Made by a program: the position numbers and the translations under genes. Source: Pseudanabaena frigida (GTDB lineage Bacteria; Cyanobacteriota; Cyanobacteriia; Pseudanabaenales; Pseudanabaenaceae). Taken from it: a DNA stretch of 64,000 nt. Where the stretch lies: NCBI GenBank assembly GCA_003242085.1, contig QBML01000014.1, positions 184,941 through 248,940 on the forward strand, written 5' to 3'. Each line of letters starts with the position of its first letter. Positions within the stretch are counted from its first letter, which is position 1. Positions 1 through 8,578 of this stretch are shown here, piece by piece. The notes below the pieces were generated by a model. That model saw only the letters and a program-made list of their open reading frames with translations, was not told where the DNA came from and made no database searches.

Positions 1-19
1 AACTTGCATTGTTATAGCT
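1..19. repeat. Right end of a dispersed palindromic element, cut by the window edge
   Basis: The first bases read AACTTGCATTGTTATAGCT. Nearly the same string follows the hairpins at 1722-1786 (AACTTGCATGGCTATA) and 37206-37264 (AACTTGCATTGCTA). By analogy this is the outer end of another copy whose hairpin lies left of the window. Confidence 0.5.
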
Positions 20-38
20 TTAAAAATTAATTTTAAAA

Positions 39-620
39 ATGTCTCAATTTCAATTAACTGAAAAAGTTCGCGAACTGATCGAAAAAGCCAGAATCGTTAG
101 CTTTTCTACATGGCAGAATGTTTATGCTGCTGAGGTGATTCAGACTTTTCAAATGGCTGACGATCGACGGCACTATCTTACGGATGCAGAACTGCAAGAG
201 ATGCAGATCGTTGCCCCAGCGATCGCTAAATCCATACCAATTGTCCAGCTATTGCGCGATCGCGTTAGTGAGATCGTCGATGAGGCTAGGGCTGAGGTTT
301 TAAAAGTATTTCCAAATATCACGCAAGCTGGTGGTAGTCTCTATCCAGCAGAGCGCGCAAATGCCTGCTGGCGAGACTTTTGGCATTTTTTGCGCTGTAT
401 TACCTATGGCATTGCAGGGCAGCGTCCCGATTATTTAAGCACAGAAGGATTGCAGTATATGAATTTACTGTACCAAGAGTTGCAAGTACCTCTAGATGCA
501 ATGGTCGTAGGTTTGGAAGCGATCAAGACTGCTAGTTTGAAGCGTGTGGAAGTAGATCGCCGATCGGAGATTGCTCCATATTTCGATCGCCTAATTGAAC
601 AGCTAAAGCTATTCGCTTAA
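39..620 (+). CDS. Orphan phycobilisome-family (phycobiliprotein-like) protein
   Basis: A 193-residue soluble protein. The middle segment around residues 105-127 has the phycobiliprotein pattern of a Cys followed by x-R-D and an aromatic-rich helix (ANACWRDFWHFLR, Cys110), matching the Cys-82/84 bilin-attachment helix of phycocyanin and allophycocyanin subunits. Residues 1-60 resemble the N-terminal helices that pair subunits. It is longer than normal subunits (about 160-175 residues) and diverged, and no cpc, apc or cpe genes are nearby, so it is not an ordinary rod or core subunit. It converges on pcyA, which makes the bilin, with the hairpin at 662-712 between them. A bilin-binding or bilin-handling role is inference. 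The globin-like fold assignment is fairly safe; whether Cys110 carries a chromophore cannot be read from sequence. Confidence 0.7.
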   Translation: MSQFQLTEKVRELIEKARIVSFSTWQNVYAAEVIQTFQMADDRRHYLTDAELQEMQIVAPAIAKSIPIVQLLRDRVSEIVDEARAEVLKVFPNITQAGGSLYPAERANACWRDFWHFLRCITYGIAGQRPDYLSTEGLQYMNLLYQELQVPLDAMVVGLEAIKTASLKRVEVDRRSEIAPYFDRLIEQLKLFA

Positions 621-661
621 TCTATTCCGTGCAAAGCTCTGTTTAATATGAAATATGAAAT

Positions 662-712
662 AAATATTTTTTTTGAAAGTGTTGCAAAACAACGCTTTCA
701 AAAAAAATATTT
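662..712. terminator. Long hairpin between two convergent genes, likely bidirectional terminator
   Basis: A perfect 18-bp AT-rich stem (arms 662-679 and 695-712) is capped by an inner GTTG/CAAC pairing. It sits between the ends of the phycobilisome-family gene and pcyA. A and T runs flank both arms, as expected for termination in both directions. Confidence 0.65.
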
Positions 713-741
713 GGGTTTGCTTCAGATCAAAGTGCTGTAAA

Positions 742-1476
742 TCAAGCTACAGAGTCAAACAACATCGTGGTCATATAGCGATCTGCCCATTCTGCACCGA
801 AGGATTTCTCTAGGACTCGGCGGGTTTTATCGTTTTGTTGCTGTTTTTCGCAATAGTATTGTTGACCTGCAATCGCTTTCGCCACATCGCGATCGCTCGT
901 CAAAGCTTTTTCAGTATTAGCAATTTGGCAATGGATTGTCAAAAAATCACGGACTCGATGTAAAAATGCTTGTTCCTCTAGTTCGCCCATCGGACGTACA
1001 AATAAGCAAAACTCTGAGAAAATATCCGCCCATTCTGGTAAAGCGCGAGGTTGTGAAAAGTTCAACTGAGGCAATGCAGACAATGCTTGGTGATATTTGA
1101 TTGGTAGCGATCGTTCGGCATTTACAGGTGAAAGATCGGCGATCGCGGCACTAATTGCGCCACCGCGTCCACCGACAATATCAGAGCCAAATATTGGCAA
1201 TGCATATTCAGGATTGGGAAACATCACGCAGTGCAAAATATCTAGCCCATTACCAACTTGCGCTAGTTCGAGATGCAGCTTACGAAATTGCGGTGCTTGA
1301 TAACAGCGATTTTCGATCACCAGTTTTTCGCCTTCTAGGTGACCCTCGATATAGCCTAATCCCTCTGGGACGCTGTAGGGTGCTAGTTCTAAGTTGGTTT
1401 GCCAGATTTCTTCAATACAGTCTGCTAATTGGCAAATCAAAGTATGTTGGCGATTTCGCAATGGTGCTGGTGGCAT
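742..1476 (-). CDS. pcyA: Phycocyanobilin:ferredoxin oxidoreductase
   Basis: This enzyme makes phycocyanobilin, the phycobilisome and phytochrome chromophore, by four-electron reduction of biliverdin IXalpha with ferredoxin. At 244 residues it has the normal PcyA length. The family core is clear: an LHCVMFPNPEYALPIFGSDI stretch followed by VGGRGG. It holds the His and Asp spaced 17 residues apart that correspond to the catalytic His88/Asp105 pair of the Synechocystis enzyme. The C-terminal NDKTRRVLEKSFG segment is also typical. The ATG at 1476 gives a full-length N terminus. The gene is monocistronic, convergent with the phycobilisome-family gene, and has hairpins on both sides. Confidence 0.96.
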   Translation of the reverse strand: MPPAPLRNRQHTLICQLADCIEEIWQTNLELAPYSVPEGLGYIEGHLEGEKLVIENRCYQAPQFRKLHLELAQVGNGLDILHCVMFPNPEYALPIFGSDIVGGRGGAISAAIADLSPVNAERSLPIKYHQALSALPQLNFSQPRALPEWADIFSEFCLFVRPMGELEEQAFLHRVRDFLTIHCQIANTEKALTSDRDVAKAIAGQQYYCEKQQQNDKTRRVLEKSFGAEWADRYMTTMLFDSVA

Positions 1477-1559
1477 AGACTTCGATATACGTTTCTATTT
1501 GAGTATAGAACGGCGATCGTAAAAATTCTACAAACGCATCAATTCTTGAAATTAATCCT

Positions 1560-1612
1560 AAATCCCAAAAAGAAGATGAGATACTTCTTGCCCCATCCTC
1601 TTTTTGGGATTT
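1560..1612. repeat. Long imperfect hairpin upstream of pcyA
   Basis: Arms 1560-1573 and 1599-1612 pair over 14 bp, with further partial pairing inward (AGATG with CATC). It lies in the roughly 400-base gap between pcyA and the gene at 1887, next to two further hairpins. Confidence 0.6.
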
Positions 1613-1617
1613 TACAG

Positions 1618-1682
1618 TAATGCAAGTTTTGCTTACTCCAATAATTAGTAGTGCGAGGCTTCGCCGCGCACTACTAATTATT
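1618..1682. repeat. Palindromic element copy, family 1 left end with hairpin
   Basis: A 16-bp perfect stem (1640-1655 with 1667-1682) has the tip AGGCTTCGCC. It is preceded by TAATGCAAGTTTTGCTTA, which is the reverse complement of the right end seen at 1 and 37265. The tip resembles those of other copies although the stem body differs. Confidence 0.6.
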
Positions 1683-1721
1683 CAATTTATAATGCCTATT
1701 TTTTTAGTGAGAAGGGAGTAG

Positions 1722-1810
1722 GACATAAAACCCGAATAAATAGAGAAGGCTCTTCGCACCGCCTCTATTTATTTGGGTTTTATGTCTTAAGAAAAACTTG
1801 CATGGCTATA
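1722..1810. repeat. Palindromic element copy, family 1
   Basis: Arms 1722-1744 and 1764-1786 form a 23-bp stem with one mismatch, beginning GACATAAAACCC. It is followed by the conserved right end AACTTGCATGGCTATA at 1795-1810. The body matches the copies at 18790 and 52268. It lies just upstream of the M48-like gene. Confidence 0.7.
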
Positions 1811-1886
1811 TTTTGAATTCAAAATGCTATATCAGTTACGGGAGGTGTCAAAATAAATTTTAATGTTGCGAGATTGAGGCGAAACG

Positions 1887-3947
1887 ATGTCACTAAAAGC
1901 TGGCAAAGCAGCCTTGCTGCGTAAGCACTACACCGAAGCGATCGCCATCTTGACTGAATATAGCCAAGATAGTACTGACAAAACCGCCAAAGACTACGTT
2001 CAAGCCCAGATTTGGCTAGTTTCTGCGTATAAAAAAACGGGTCGAGCTGATAAAGCGATCGCTATTTGCGAACAATTAGAAAATTCATCCGATCCTCAGT
2101 TGCAAGAGTGGGCGCAAAAATCTTTACTCACACTTCGTGCTGTCCTTGATACCCCAGATGACGATCGCATCAAGCGCAACGAGGATGTCGCCTCAGTGAT
2201 TAAATCCAATCCTCGCCGCTATCGCAAAAAAAACGTTGCCCTAGATCTTCCTTCTCGCTATACATATTTTCTAATCGCGGCGATCGTGCTGACGATTCTC
2301 TTAGTTATTGGATTACAGTTCTTAATTGGTTTAGGCATTTCGCGGTTTTTTACGGACTATTTTTCCGAAGCTTGGTTAAAAACAACTGCCGTTGTTACGG
2401 CTGTATTCAGCATTTTGCTGTTTTTTATGTCGCCTTGGATTATCGACATTACCCAAAAGCAATACCATCGCATCCAATGGATTACTTTGGCTGATTTGGA
2501 CGAAAAAAGTCCTGAATCGGTGGAAATTATTGAGGATTTTTGCGAAAAGTACAATATATTTGTGCCGCGATTGGGATGGATTGAAGACGATGCACCCGTT
2601 GCTTTTACCTACGGTGTAATCTCTAACTCAGCGCGAATTGTGGTCAGTCGTGGTTTGTTCGATTGTCTAGATGACGATGAAATTGCGGCGGTTTATGCCT
2701 ATCAATTGGGACGGATTCGGAATAAGAGTTTTGCAGTTTTGACCTTTGTTTCTGCTCCCGTGCAAGTTCTTTACTACATTTACGTGTTACTGAGCCGCCA
2801 GAGTTATCGTGCTAAAAGTGCTAAGCAATTCTGGCAAATCGCGGCAACCTTTGCTAACGCGATCTATTCCATCAGTAACTATTTGCTGGTTTGGCTCTCC
2901 CATGCAAGTACGATTGTCAGCGATCGCTTTGCTTCCGAAATTACAGGCAATCCCAACGCCCTAGCAAGATCGCTACCCAAAATGGCTCGACAAATGTTGC
3001 CATACAATCAACCCGCTATGCCCACCAATCGGCTTTTAGAATCTACGAGAGCAATTGGTATTTGCGATCGCCAGACGATGACTGCGATCGGGCTAGCTAT
3101 GGAAATTGCCCATTCAGGACAAACCGATCTAGATCCCTATAGAGTGTTTCTATGGGAACTATTTAATCCTTGGCGACGTTGGTTGGAGGTACATTCCACT
3201 CATCCCTTAGTCGGTAAGCGACTAAGGTTTTTATCTACATATTCCAAACAATTGGGACTATTGACAGAATATGATTTTGCAGAATTACTGAAGGAAGAGA
3301 AAAAACTCAATCAAAAACGCCTATATCAAAACTTTTGGCGCGATTTATCGATCCAAATCTCGCCTGTTGTCGGTGTGCTGATCGCGATCGTTGCCGCCAT
3401 GCTTTTATCTCAACTATATAACCGATGGTTATGGCTGAGCTTCTCTTTGATTGGCTTAGGCTTAGGTTTTATGTTTCAGGGAAGCTTACGCTATCCTGAC
3501 TTTCGCCGTGTAGCTGATACCGATCTAGTTAGTCTTCTGATCGATCCCTACACCAGCTATGTCCAAGGTGTTCCAGTCCAAATTCCAGGTGAATTACTTG
3601 GATATGGAACTGATGAATTTTATATTGGCTATTCGTTACGCATAGAGGATCAAGGTGGTTTAGCCTTTCTCAACTACATTCCTAACTTCCGCCAATGGAT
3701 AATCGATCCTTCAAATACGATTAAAAATCTAGAAATGCTATGCGATCGCTCAGTAATTGCTTCAGGTTGGTTTCGACGTGGTAAATTCCCAATCATCGAC
3801 TTATCGACATTGCAACCAATCATGGAAGATCGCCCCAAACAAAGGGCTTCTCTCATTAGCTATCACCAGTTTTGGAATAATATTGGTAGTTCGATTCTAG
3901 TTTTACTAGGTTTAGCAATTTTACTCTTAACTTCGCGGGTATTCTAG
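1887..3947 (+). CDS. TPR and M48-like membrane protein, metal ligands lost
   Basis: A 686-residue membrane protein built like cyanobacterial Zn-dependent proteases with chaperone function. It has TPR-like helices (about 1-90), two membrane segments (about 126-150 and 163-188), an M48/HtpX-like domain (about 205-470), a further membrane pair near 495-530, a C-terminal domain, and a last membrane helix at 665-684. The M48 framework is recognisable (GVISNSARIVVSRGLFDCL, then EIAAVYAYQLGRIRN, later SDRFASEITGNP). However, the HExxH motif reads YQLGR (Tyr272 and Arg276 replace both His), and the third ligand, Glu in ExxAD, is Thr342. It therefore should not bind zinc as M48 enzymes do. A structural or chaperone-like role is inferred. 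A start at 1887 follows GAGG about 8 bases upstream. Confidence 0.8.
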   Translation: MSLKAGKAALLRKHYTEAIAILTEYSQDSTDKTAKDYVQAQIWLVSAYKKTGRADKAIAICEQLENSSDPQLQEWAQKSLLTLRAVLDTPDDDRIKRNEDVASVIKSNPRRYRKKNVALDLPSRYTYFLIAAIVLTILLVIGLQFLIGLGISRFFTDYFSEAWLKTTAVVTAVFSILLFFMSPWIIDITQKQYHRIQWITLADLDEKSPESVEIIEDFCEKYNIFVPRLGWIEDDAPVAFTYGVISNSARIVVSRGLFDCLDDDEIAAVYAYQLGRIRNKSFAVLTFVSAPVQVLYYIYVLLSRQSYRAKSAKQFWQIAATFANAIYSISNYLLVWLSHASTIVSDRFASEITGNPNALARSLPKMARQMLPYNQPAMPTNRLLESTRAIGICDRQTMTAIGLAMEIAHSGQTDLDPYRVFLWELFNPWRRWLEVHSTHPLVGKRLRFLSTYSKQLGLLTEYDFAELLKEEKKLNQKRLYQNFWRDLSIQISPVVGVLIAIVAAMLLSQLYNRWLWLSFSLIGLGLGFMFQGSLRYPDFRRVADTDLVSLLIDPYTSYVQGVPVQIPGELLGYGTDEFYIGYSLRIEDQGGLAFLNYIPNFRQWIIDPSNTIKNLEMLCDRSVIASGWFRRGKFPIIDLSTLQPIMEDRPKQRASLISYHQFWNNIGSSILVLLGLAILLLTSRVF

Positions 3948-4130
3948 GAATGTAACAAAGCAGCAGCAGTCGCCCAATGCAAATTTATTTACTTGGTTTG
4001 GTAGCGATCTAGAGATAGGGAGAACATGAGTTCGGGATGAGGACAAAAAAGGGAGAAACCGATAAGCTGAAAATAAGTAAAACAAGGTCGGCGTAGTAAC
4101 TCCTGTGACTAATAGTTTAGAAGCCCTATT

Positions 4131-4327
4131 TTGCTATGTCGATCTCGCAAGCGCTCAATCATTGAGACCATCATTGACCAACTCAAAAATATTTCACAAT
4201 TGAGCATTTTCGTCATCGCAGCCCCATCAATGACGCGATCGATGCTATTTACGGTCTGATTGCTTATTGTCATCAACCTAAGAAGCCCTCTTTTCAGATG
4301 GAGTGGGTTTTATCCTCTGCTCTTTAA
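4131..4327 (+). pseudogene. Relic of an IS982-type transposase (C-terminal end, frameshifted)
   Basis: One frame (from 4131) reads LLCRSRKRSIIETIIDQLKN then ISQ. After a one-base loss near 4199 the next frame continues IEHFRHRSPIND, then LIAYCHQPKKP, to a TAA at 4325-4327. These blocks match the C terminus of IS982-family transposases (K-R-x-IIET...DQLKN...Q-IEH-xRHRS...AYC). Stops lie just upstream of 4131, and the N-terminal part and terminal repeats are not recognisable. The remainder of the gap, 3948-4130, shows nothing else identifiable. Confidence 0.75.
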
Positions 4328-4377
4328 CCAGAACTCAGGTAAAGTAGGACTACTCAAAGCTAGTGATGCGGCAATCC

Positions 4378-6801
4378 CTATGACTCTAAATTGAGTGGCA
4401 GGGTAATAGTAAATTTTGTACCTATACCGACTTCACTTTCACAGAGGATAGTTCCTTTAAGATTTTGTGTCACGAGGTTATAGATAATATGTAGCCCTAG
4501 ACCACTACCGCCTCTTTCTCTCGCAGTCGTAAAAAAAGGCTCAAAAATTTTAGTTAAACTTTCCGCTGAAATGCCTTTGCCATCATCAGAGTAAGTAATT
4601 ACAACTTTGTCATTTTGCTGAGTAATTTCAAATTGCAACTTTCCAATTTTATCTAAACCATGATATGCATGAGTTAAGGAATTTATTACTAAATTTGTAA
4701 CAATCTGCGACAGTGCTCCTGGGTAACTCCACATGATAAGCGAATCATCACCTCGAACAATAACTTGATGATTCGTGTACTTGATTTGCGGAGCTAAGCT
4801 AATTAAAATTCTCTCTATATAATTTTTGACTGGAAAGCTGCGCTGCTCTAAGCTTGATTGATCGACAGCGACTTGTTTAAAGTTTTGGATGAGTTCGGCC
4901 GCATGTTGTAAATTAGTCAATAAAATTTCGCTGCTGCTTTTGGCTCTCTCTAGATATGACTGTAAGCTAGATTTTTTGAGTTCACCACGATCGAAAGATT
5001 CTTTAAACTTGTTTGTAGCGTTATCAAGAATAGAAGCTGCCATTAAGCTATTGCCGATAGGAGTATTCACTTCATGGGCAATACCTGCCACCATACCGCC
5101 AAGAGCAGCATATTTCTCTGCATCTATAAGCTGCTTCTGAGTGGTTTTTAGGGCATCTAAGGTACTAGCTAATTCGACATTTTTTTGATAGATCGCTGCT
5201 TCTGCTTGTTTGCGATCGCTAATATTACGAATCATAAATAGAACCTCATTGAGACCACTCACAACAATGCGAACCTCTTCATCCTGACAATTACCATCAA
5301 TACATACTTGCTGCTCATAAATCTGCATTTCCCCTGTAATAATCGCTTGGCGAATATGGAAAAGATTGCGATCGCTAACATCTGAAGGTAAAAATTTGGA
5401 AACATGCTTACCAATAATCTCAAAGTCAGGATAGATCATCTCGATCGTATTCTCATAATTAACCTGACCTAAATAAATTCCATCCCCACTAACATTGAAC
5501 ATCAAATCAGGAATAACCGAAATAATGGCACGTCTGCGGGCTTCGCTAGCACTTAGTGCTGTATAACCTGTGATTGCGATCGCCGAACTAAACAATGCAA
5601 GCAAAGAAGGCACAATAGGAACCCACCATCCCCATAAAAATACGATATAGCTTGCTGTAAATAGTCCTCCGCCTAAACTAGCAATCGCTAGAGTAGTCCA
5701 AGGTATACGGAAAGCGAATTTTGATAATGTAAGTGGTCTGACATGGCGGCTATTCCAACATAGTAATCCACTTACAAACGCCCATATAAAAATCCATAAA
5801 CATTCTATCTCTTTTGAACAAACTCGTAAGAGTGGTCTTCCGTCAATGGCATTAGCAATTAATTGGCTAGCAATATTCGCATGAAGAGTCACACCATTTG
5901 TAACTGGAAAAGAATTCCCTAAGACATTGCTGTTGTATGGGGTAATAAAGTAATCACTGCCACTTTCTGCTGTAATCCCGATTAAAACAAGGCGATCACG
6001 GAATATATGATTAGAAACATTCCCATTGATTACGTCAGTTAGTGAAACCGTACGAAAGCCATCCTGAAAATTACGGAAGTTCGATAAGATTTGATAGCCT
6101 CCCAATGATTGACGGACATAACCGCCAGCACTCTCTTCTAAGGGAGAAAATATCGCTTGACCTAATTTATATTTCGGTATTTTTGGATCGAGAACCTCAA
6201 CATTTATATTTTCCTTCTTAAGATATTGCAGGGCTAGTGCGGCACTCAAACTTGTAATAGTTTTACCTTGCTTATCTTTAAGTGATAGCAGCACACGGCG
6301 AATCTTACCATCGCCATCGGGAAGAAAATCATTTGCGGCAACTCGATTGAGTTTTTCAAGAGTTGGGGAGGCGGCAACTCCAGCACTATTTCGGATGCCA
6401 GTCACTTTCCGAATACCGATCAGATTTGGTGTAGATGTAAATACATTAACTAGCTCTTCATATTCGGAGCCATATTTTTTAGGCACTGGTAAATCGCGGT
6501 AGATATCAAGCCCGATCGCTCTGGGTTGTTGTTGCTTAATCAAATTGAGGAGTTTAGCTAAGGTTTCGTCATCAATGGGTAACCCGAATTTCTGGACATC
6601 CGATTCGTTGATTTCTACAATCACGATGCGCTCATCTACGGGTTCTAAAGGTCGCCATTGAAAAAACAGGTCATATAAAGCTAGTTCTAGAGGCTGGAAC
6701 ATACCAGCAAAGCGGAGCCCCAGCAAAATCCCCGTTGTCGCAGGTACAACGGCAAAGACCCCTCGCCATTTCCAAATTTGCTTTTTAAGATTGAGCCACA
6801 T
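4378..6801 (-). CDS. CHASE2 sensor histidine kinase
   Basis: An 807-residue membrane sensor kinase. A membrane helix near the N terminus (about 16-34) is followed by an extracytoplasmic CHASE2 domain (about 40-330, with ERIVIVEINESDVQKFG and the downstream DRLVLIGITA block). Then come three membrane helices (about 345-420), a PAS domain (about 430-540) and a short coiled coil. The HisKA domain has the phosphoacceptor in GIAHEVNTPIGN (His576). The HATPase domain has an N box (NLVINSL) and G boxes (DDGKGIS, GGSGLGLHI). It starts 55 bases after the REC-GGDEF gene on the same strand, so the two probably form an operon and a phosphorelay pair. The stimulus sensed by CHASE2 is unknown. Confidence 0.92.
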   Translation of the reverse strand: MWLNLKKQIWKWRGVFAVVPATTGILLGLRFAGMFQPLELALYDLFFQWRPLEPVDERIVIVEINESDVQKFGLPIDDETLAKLLNLIKQQQPRAIGLDIYRDLPVPKKYGSEYEELVNVFTSTPNLIGIRKVTGIRNSAGVAASPTLEKLNRVAANDFLPDGDGKIRRVLLSLKDKQGKTITSLSAALALQYLKKENINVEVLDPKIPKYKLGQAIFSPLEESAGGYVRQSLGGYQILSNFRNFQDGFRTVSLTDVINGNVSNHIFRDRLVLIGITAESGSDYFITPYNSNVLGNSFPVTNGVTLHANIASQLIANAIDGRPLLRVCSKEIECLWIFIWAFVSGLLCWNSRHVRPLTLSKFAFRIPWTTLAIASLGGGLFTASYIVFLWGWWVPIVPSLLALFSSAIAITGYTALSASEARRRAIISVIPDLMFNVSGDGIYLGQVNYENTIEMIYPDFEIIGKHVSKFLPSDVSDRNLFHIRQAIITGEMQIYEQQVCIDGNCQDEEVRIVVSGLNEVLFMIRNISDRKQAEAAIYQKNVELASTLDALKTTQKQLIDAEKYAALGGMVAGIAHEVNTPIGNSLMAASILDNATNKFKESFDRGELKKSSLQSYLERAKSSSEILLTNLQHAAELIQNFKQVAVDQSSLEQRSFPVKNYIERILISLAPQIKYTNHQVIVRGDDSLIMWSYPGALSQIVTNLVINSLTHAYHGLDKIGKLQFEITQQNDKVVITYSDDGKGISAESLTKIFEPFFTTARERGGSGLGLHIIYNLVTQNLKGTILCESEVGIGTKFTITLPLNLES

Positions 6802-6856
6802 ATTTATAGATTCTAACGCTAAGATGATCGCTCAAATGTTATGGACAAATAACATC

Positions 6857-8257
6857 TTACGGCTCGTGAGCAATCGCACGATTACGTCCTTGTTGTTTCG
6901 CAGCATACAGCGATCGATCGGCATACATAATCAGATTTTCGATACTTCGATCTACGCATGGAGTCAGACTAGCAATACCCATACTGAGTGTGATCAGATC
7001 GCTCACATCAGAATTCTCATGAGGAATAGCCAGAGATGCGATCGCTTTTTGAATAGCATCTGCAACCCTTAGCGCTCCTTCTGTATGAGTATTTCTCAAA
7101 ATCACGGCAAACTCTTCACCTCCATAACGAGCCACTAAATCGGTCGGTCGTTGTGGAACTTTAGCGATCGCTTGAGCCACTCGAATTATGCAATCATCGC
7201 CTCCTTGATGCCCGTTACTATCGTTGTAGCGTTTAAAATAGTCAATATCGATCAGAATTAGAGCAAGAGGATTTTGTTCGCGTTGGTGGCACTGCCATTC
7301 TTGAACTAAATAGTCATTAAAGCATCGGCGATTGGCAATCTGGGTCAAACCATCTAAATTCGCTAATAGTTGCAATTTTTGATTTGCTTCCTGCAATGCA
7401 ATTTCCATTTGTTTCCGTGCCGTAATATCTCGCACTGTAATCGCAAAGCCATCGTCCAACTTCACCGCCACATAGTGATACCAGCAAGAATTGCCCGCAG
7501 GATAATAGAAATCACCATCTAGGGGTTCTCCAGACTCAACAACTGCTACAAAGTCATCAAATAGATTGAGTAGATGATGATGCAAAAACTTTTTGAAGAC
7601 TAATTTACCAATTAGATCTTCACGATTTCGTTCTAAGATCTTTGCGATGACTGGATTAACTACTAAGCAGCGAAAATTTTCAATATTACCTGATTGCGGA
7701 TCTCGTACTGCTTGCATCGCGGCAATTCCATCTAGCGCACTATTTAAAACACTCGAAATTAATGCCCTAGATTGATACAAGACTCCCTCAATTTCTTTGC
7801 GTCTAGCAATTTCAGCTTGCAAGAGCTGCTGTTGCTTTTGAATGATTAATTGAGCTTCTAACCTCGCCACAACTTCTTCAATTTGAAATGGCTTGGTTAT
7901 ATAGTCTACCCCCCCCACCTCAAATGCTTTTAATTTGTCAAACGTATCATTTAATGCACTGATAAAGATAATCGGAATATCACAAAGATTAAAATCGGCT
8001 TTGAATGCTTGACAAACCTGATACCCATCCATTTCTGGCATTTTTACATCTAAAAGAACTATGTCTGGACGCTGCGATCGTGCAGTTTCGATCGCCTTAA
8101 TCCCATTTGTGACACTACGAGAGGTATAGCCAAGCATTGATAGCAAATCATGCAATAGTTGTAAGTTTTCTGGTAGATCGTCAACTAATAATATGTTCCC
8201 TTTCGTCTCGAGTTGAGAATCAAAATTCATCAAAGATTCATTGATCGGTTTATACAT
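6857..8257 (-). CDS. Response regulator diguanylate cyclase (REC-PAS-GGDEF)
   Basis: A 466-residue cytoplasmic regulator. The REC domain (about 18-135) has paired acidic residues in ILLVDDL, the phosphoacceptor Asp in IVLLDVKMPE, and a conserved Lys in YITKPF. A helical linker leads into a PAS-like domain (about 160-290). The GGDEF domain (about 300-465) carries GGEEF near residues 376-380, a functional active-site variant. No RxxD inhibitory site is obvious before it. It should make cyclic di-GMP when phosphorylated, presumably by the CHASE2 kinase encoded just downstream. Cyclic di-GMP commonly controls adhesion and motility, which fits the adhesin gene that starts divergently 320 bases away. 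Confidence 0.92.
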   Translation of the reverse strand: MYKPINESLMNFDSQLETKGNILLVDDLPENLQLLHDLLSMLGYTSRSVTNGIKAIETARSQRPDIVLLDVKMPEMDGYQVCQAFKADFNLCDIPIIFISALNDTFDKLKAFEVGGVDYITKPFQIEEVVARLEAQLIIQKQQQLLQAEIARRKEIEGVLYQSRALISSVLNSALDGIAAMQAVRDPQSGNIENFRCLVVNPVIAKILERNREDLIGKLVFKKFLHHHLLNLFDDFVAVVESGEPLDGDFYYPAGNSCWYHYVAVKLDDGFAITVRDITARKQMEIALQEANQKLQLLANLDGLTQIANRRCFNDYLVQEWQCHQREQNPLALILIDIDYFKRYNDSNGHQGGDDCIIRVAQAIAKVPQRPTDLVARYGGEEFAVILRNTHTEGALRVADAIQKAIASLAIPHENSDVSDLITLSMGIASLTPCVDRSIENLIMYADRSLYAAKQQGRNRAIAHEP

Positions 8258-8351
8258 TTCGGATCGGACTCAGCAATTAGTTGCATCTAGCAATTTTATA
8301 ATCTCATCAAATTCAAATTGGTGTGATATTTTATAAGATTTTCGATAGCAG

Positions 8352-8402
8352 TCTAGAAGTTAGGATAGGCGACTGAAATTACTGCCCATCCTAACCTCTA
8401 GA
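8352..8402. repeat. Hairpin in the divergent promoter region, TAGGATAGG family
   Basis: Arms 8352-8366 and 8388-8402 form a 15-bp stem with one wobble. The sequence resembles the imperfect hairpin at 38149-38184, which also has TAGGATAGG and CATCCT. It occupies the 321-base gap between the regulator at 6857-8257 and the haemagglutinin gene; nothing else is evident there apart from AT-rich promoter-like sequence. Confidence 0.6.
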
Positions 8403-8578
8403 TTCTGACATCCTTAGCACTATCAAATTTTCCCTATTAAAAAATTTACTATTTCTTTTTCTAATAAATCGGTATTATAGAGCTGGCGAATATTCTCAGG
8501 GTTAATATCTTTAATATTTCTTATACCTGTTTCATGTCCGCCTTTGATTTCTTAAATGGATTTTAAGCGGAATAAACC

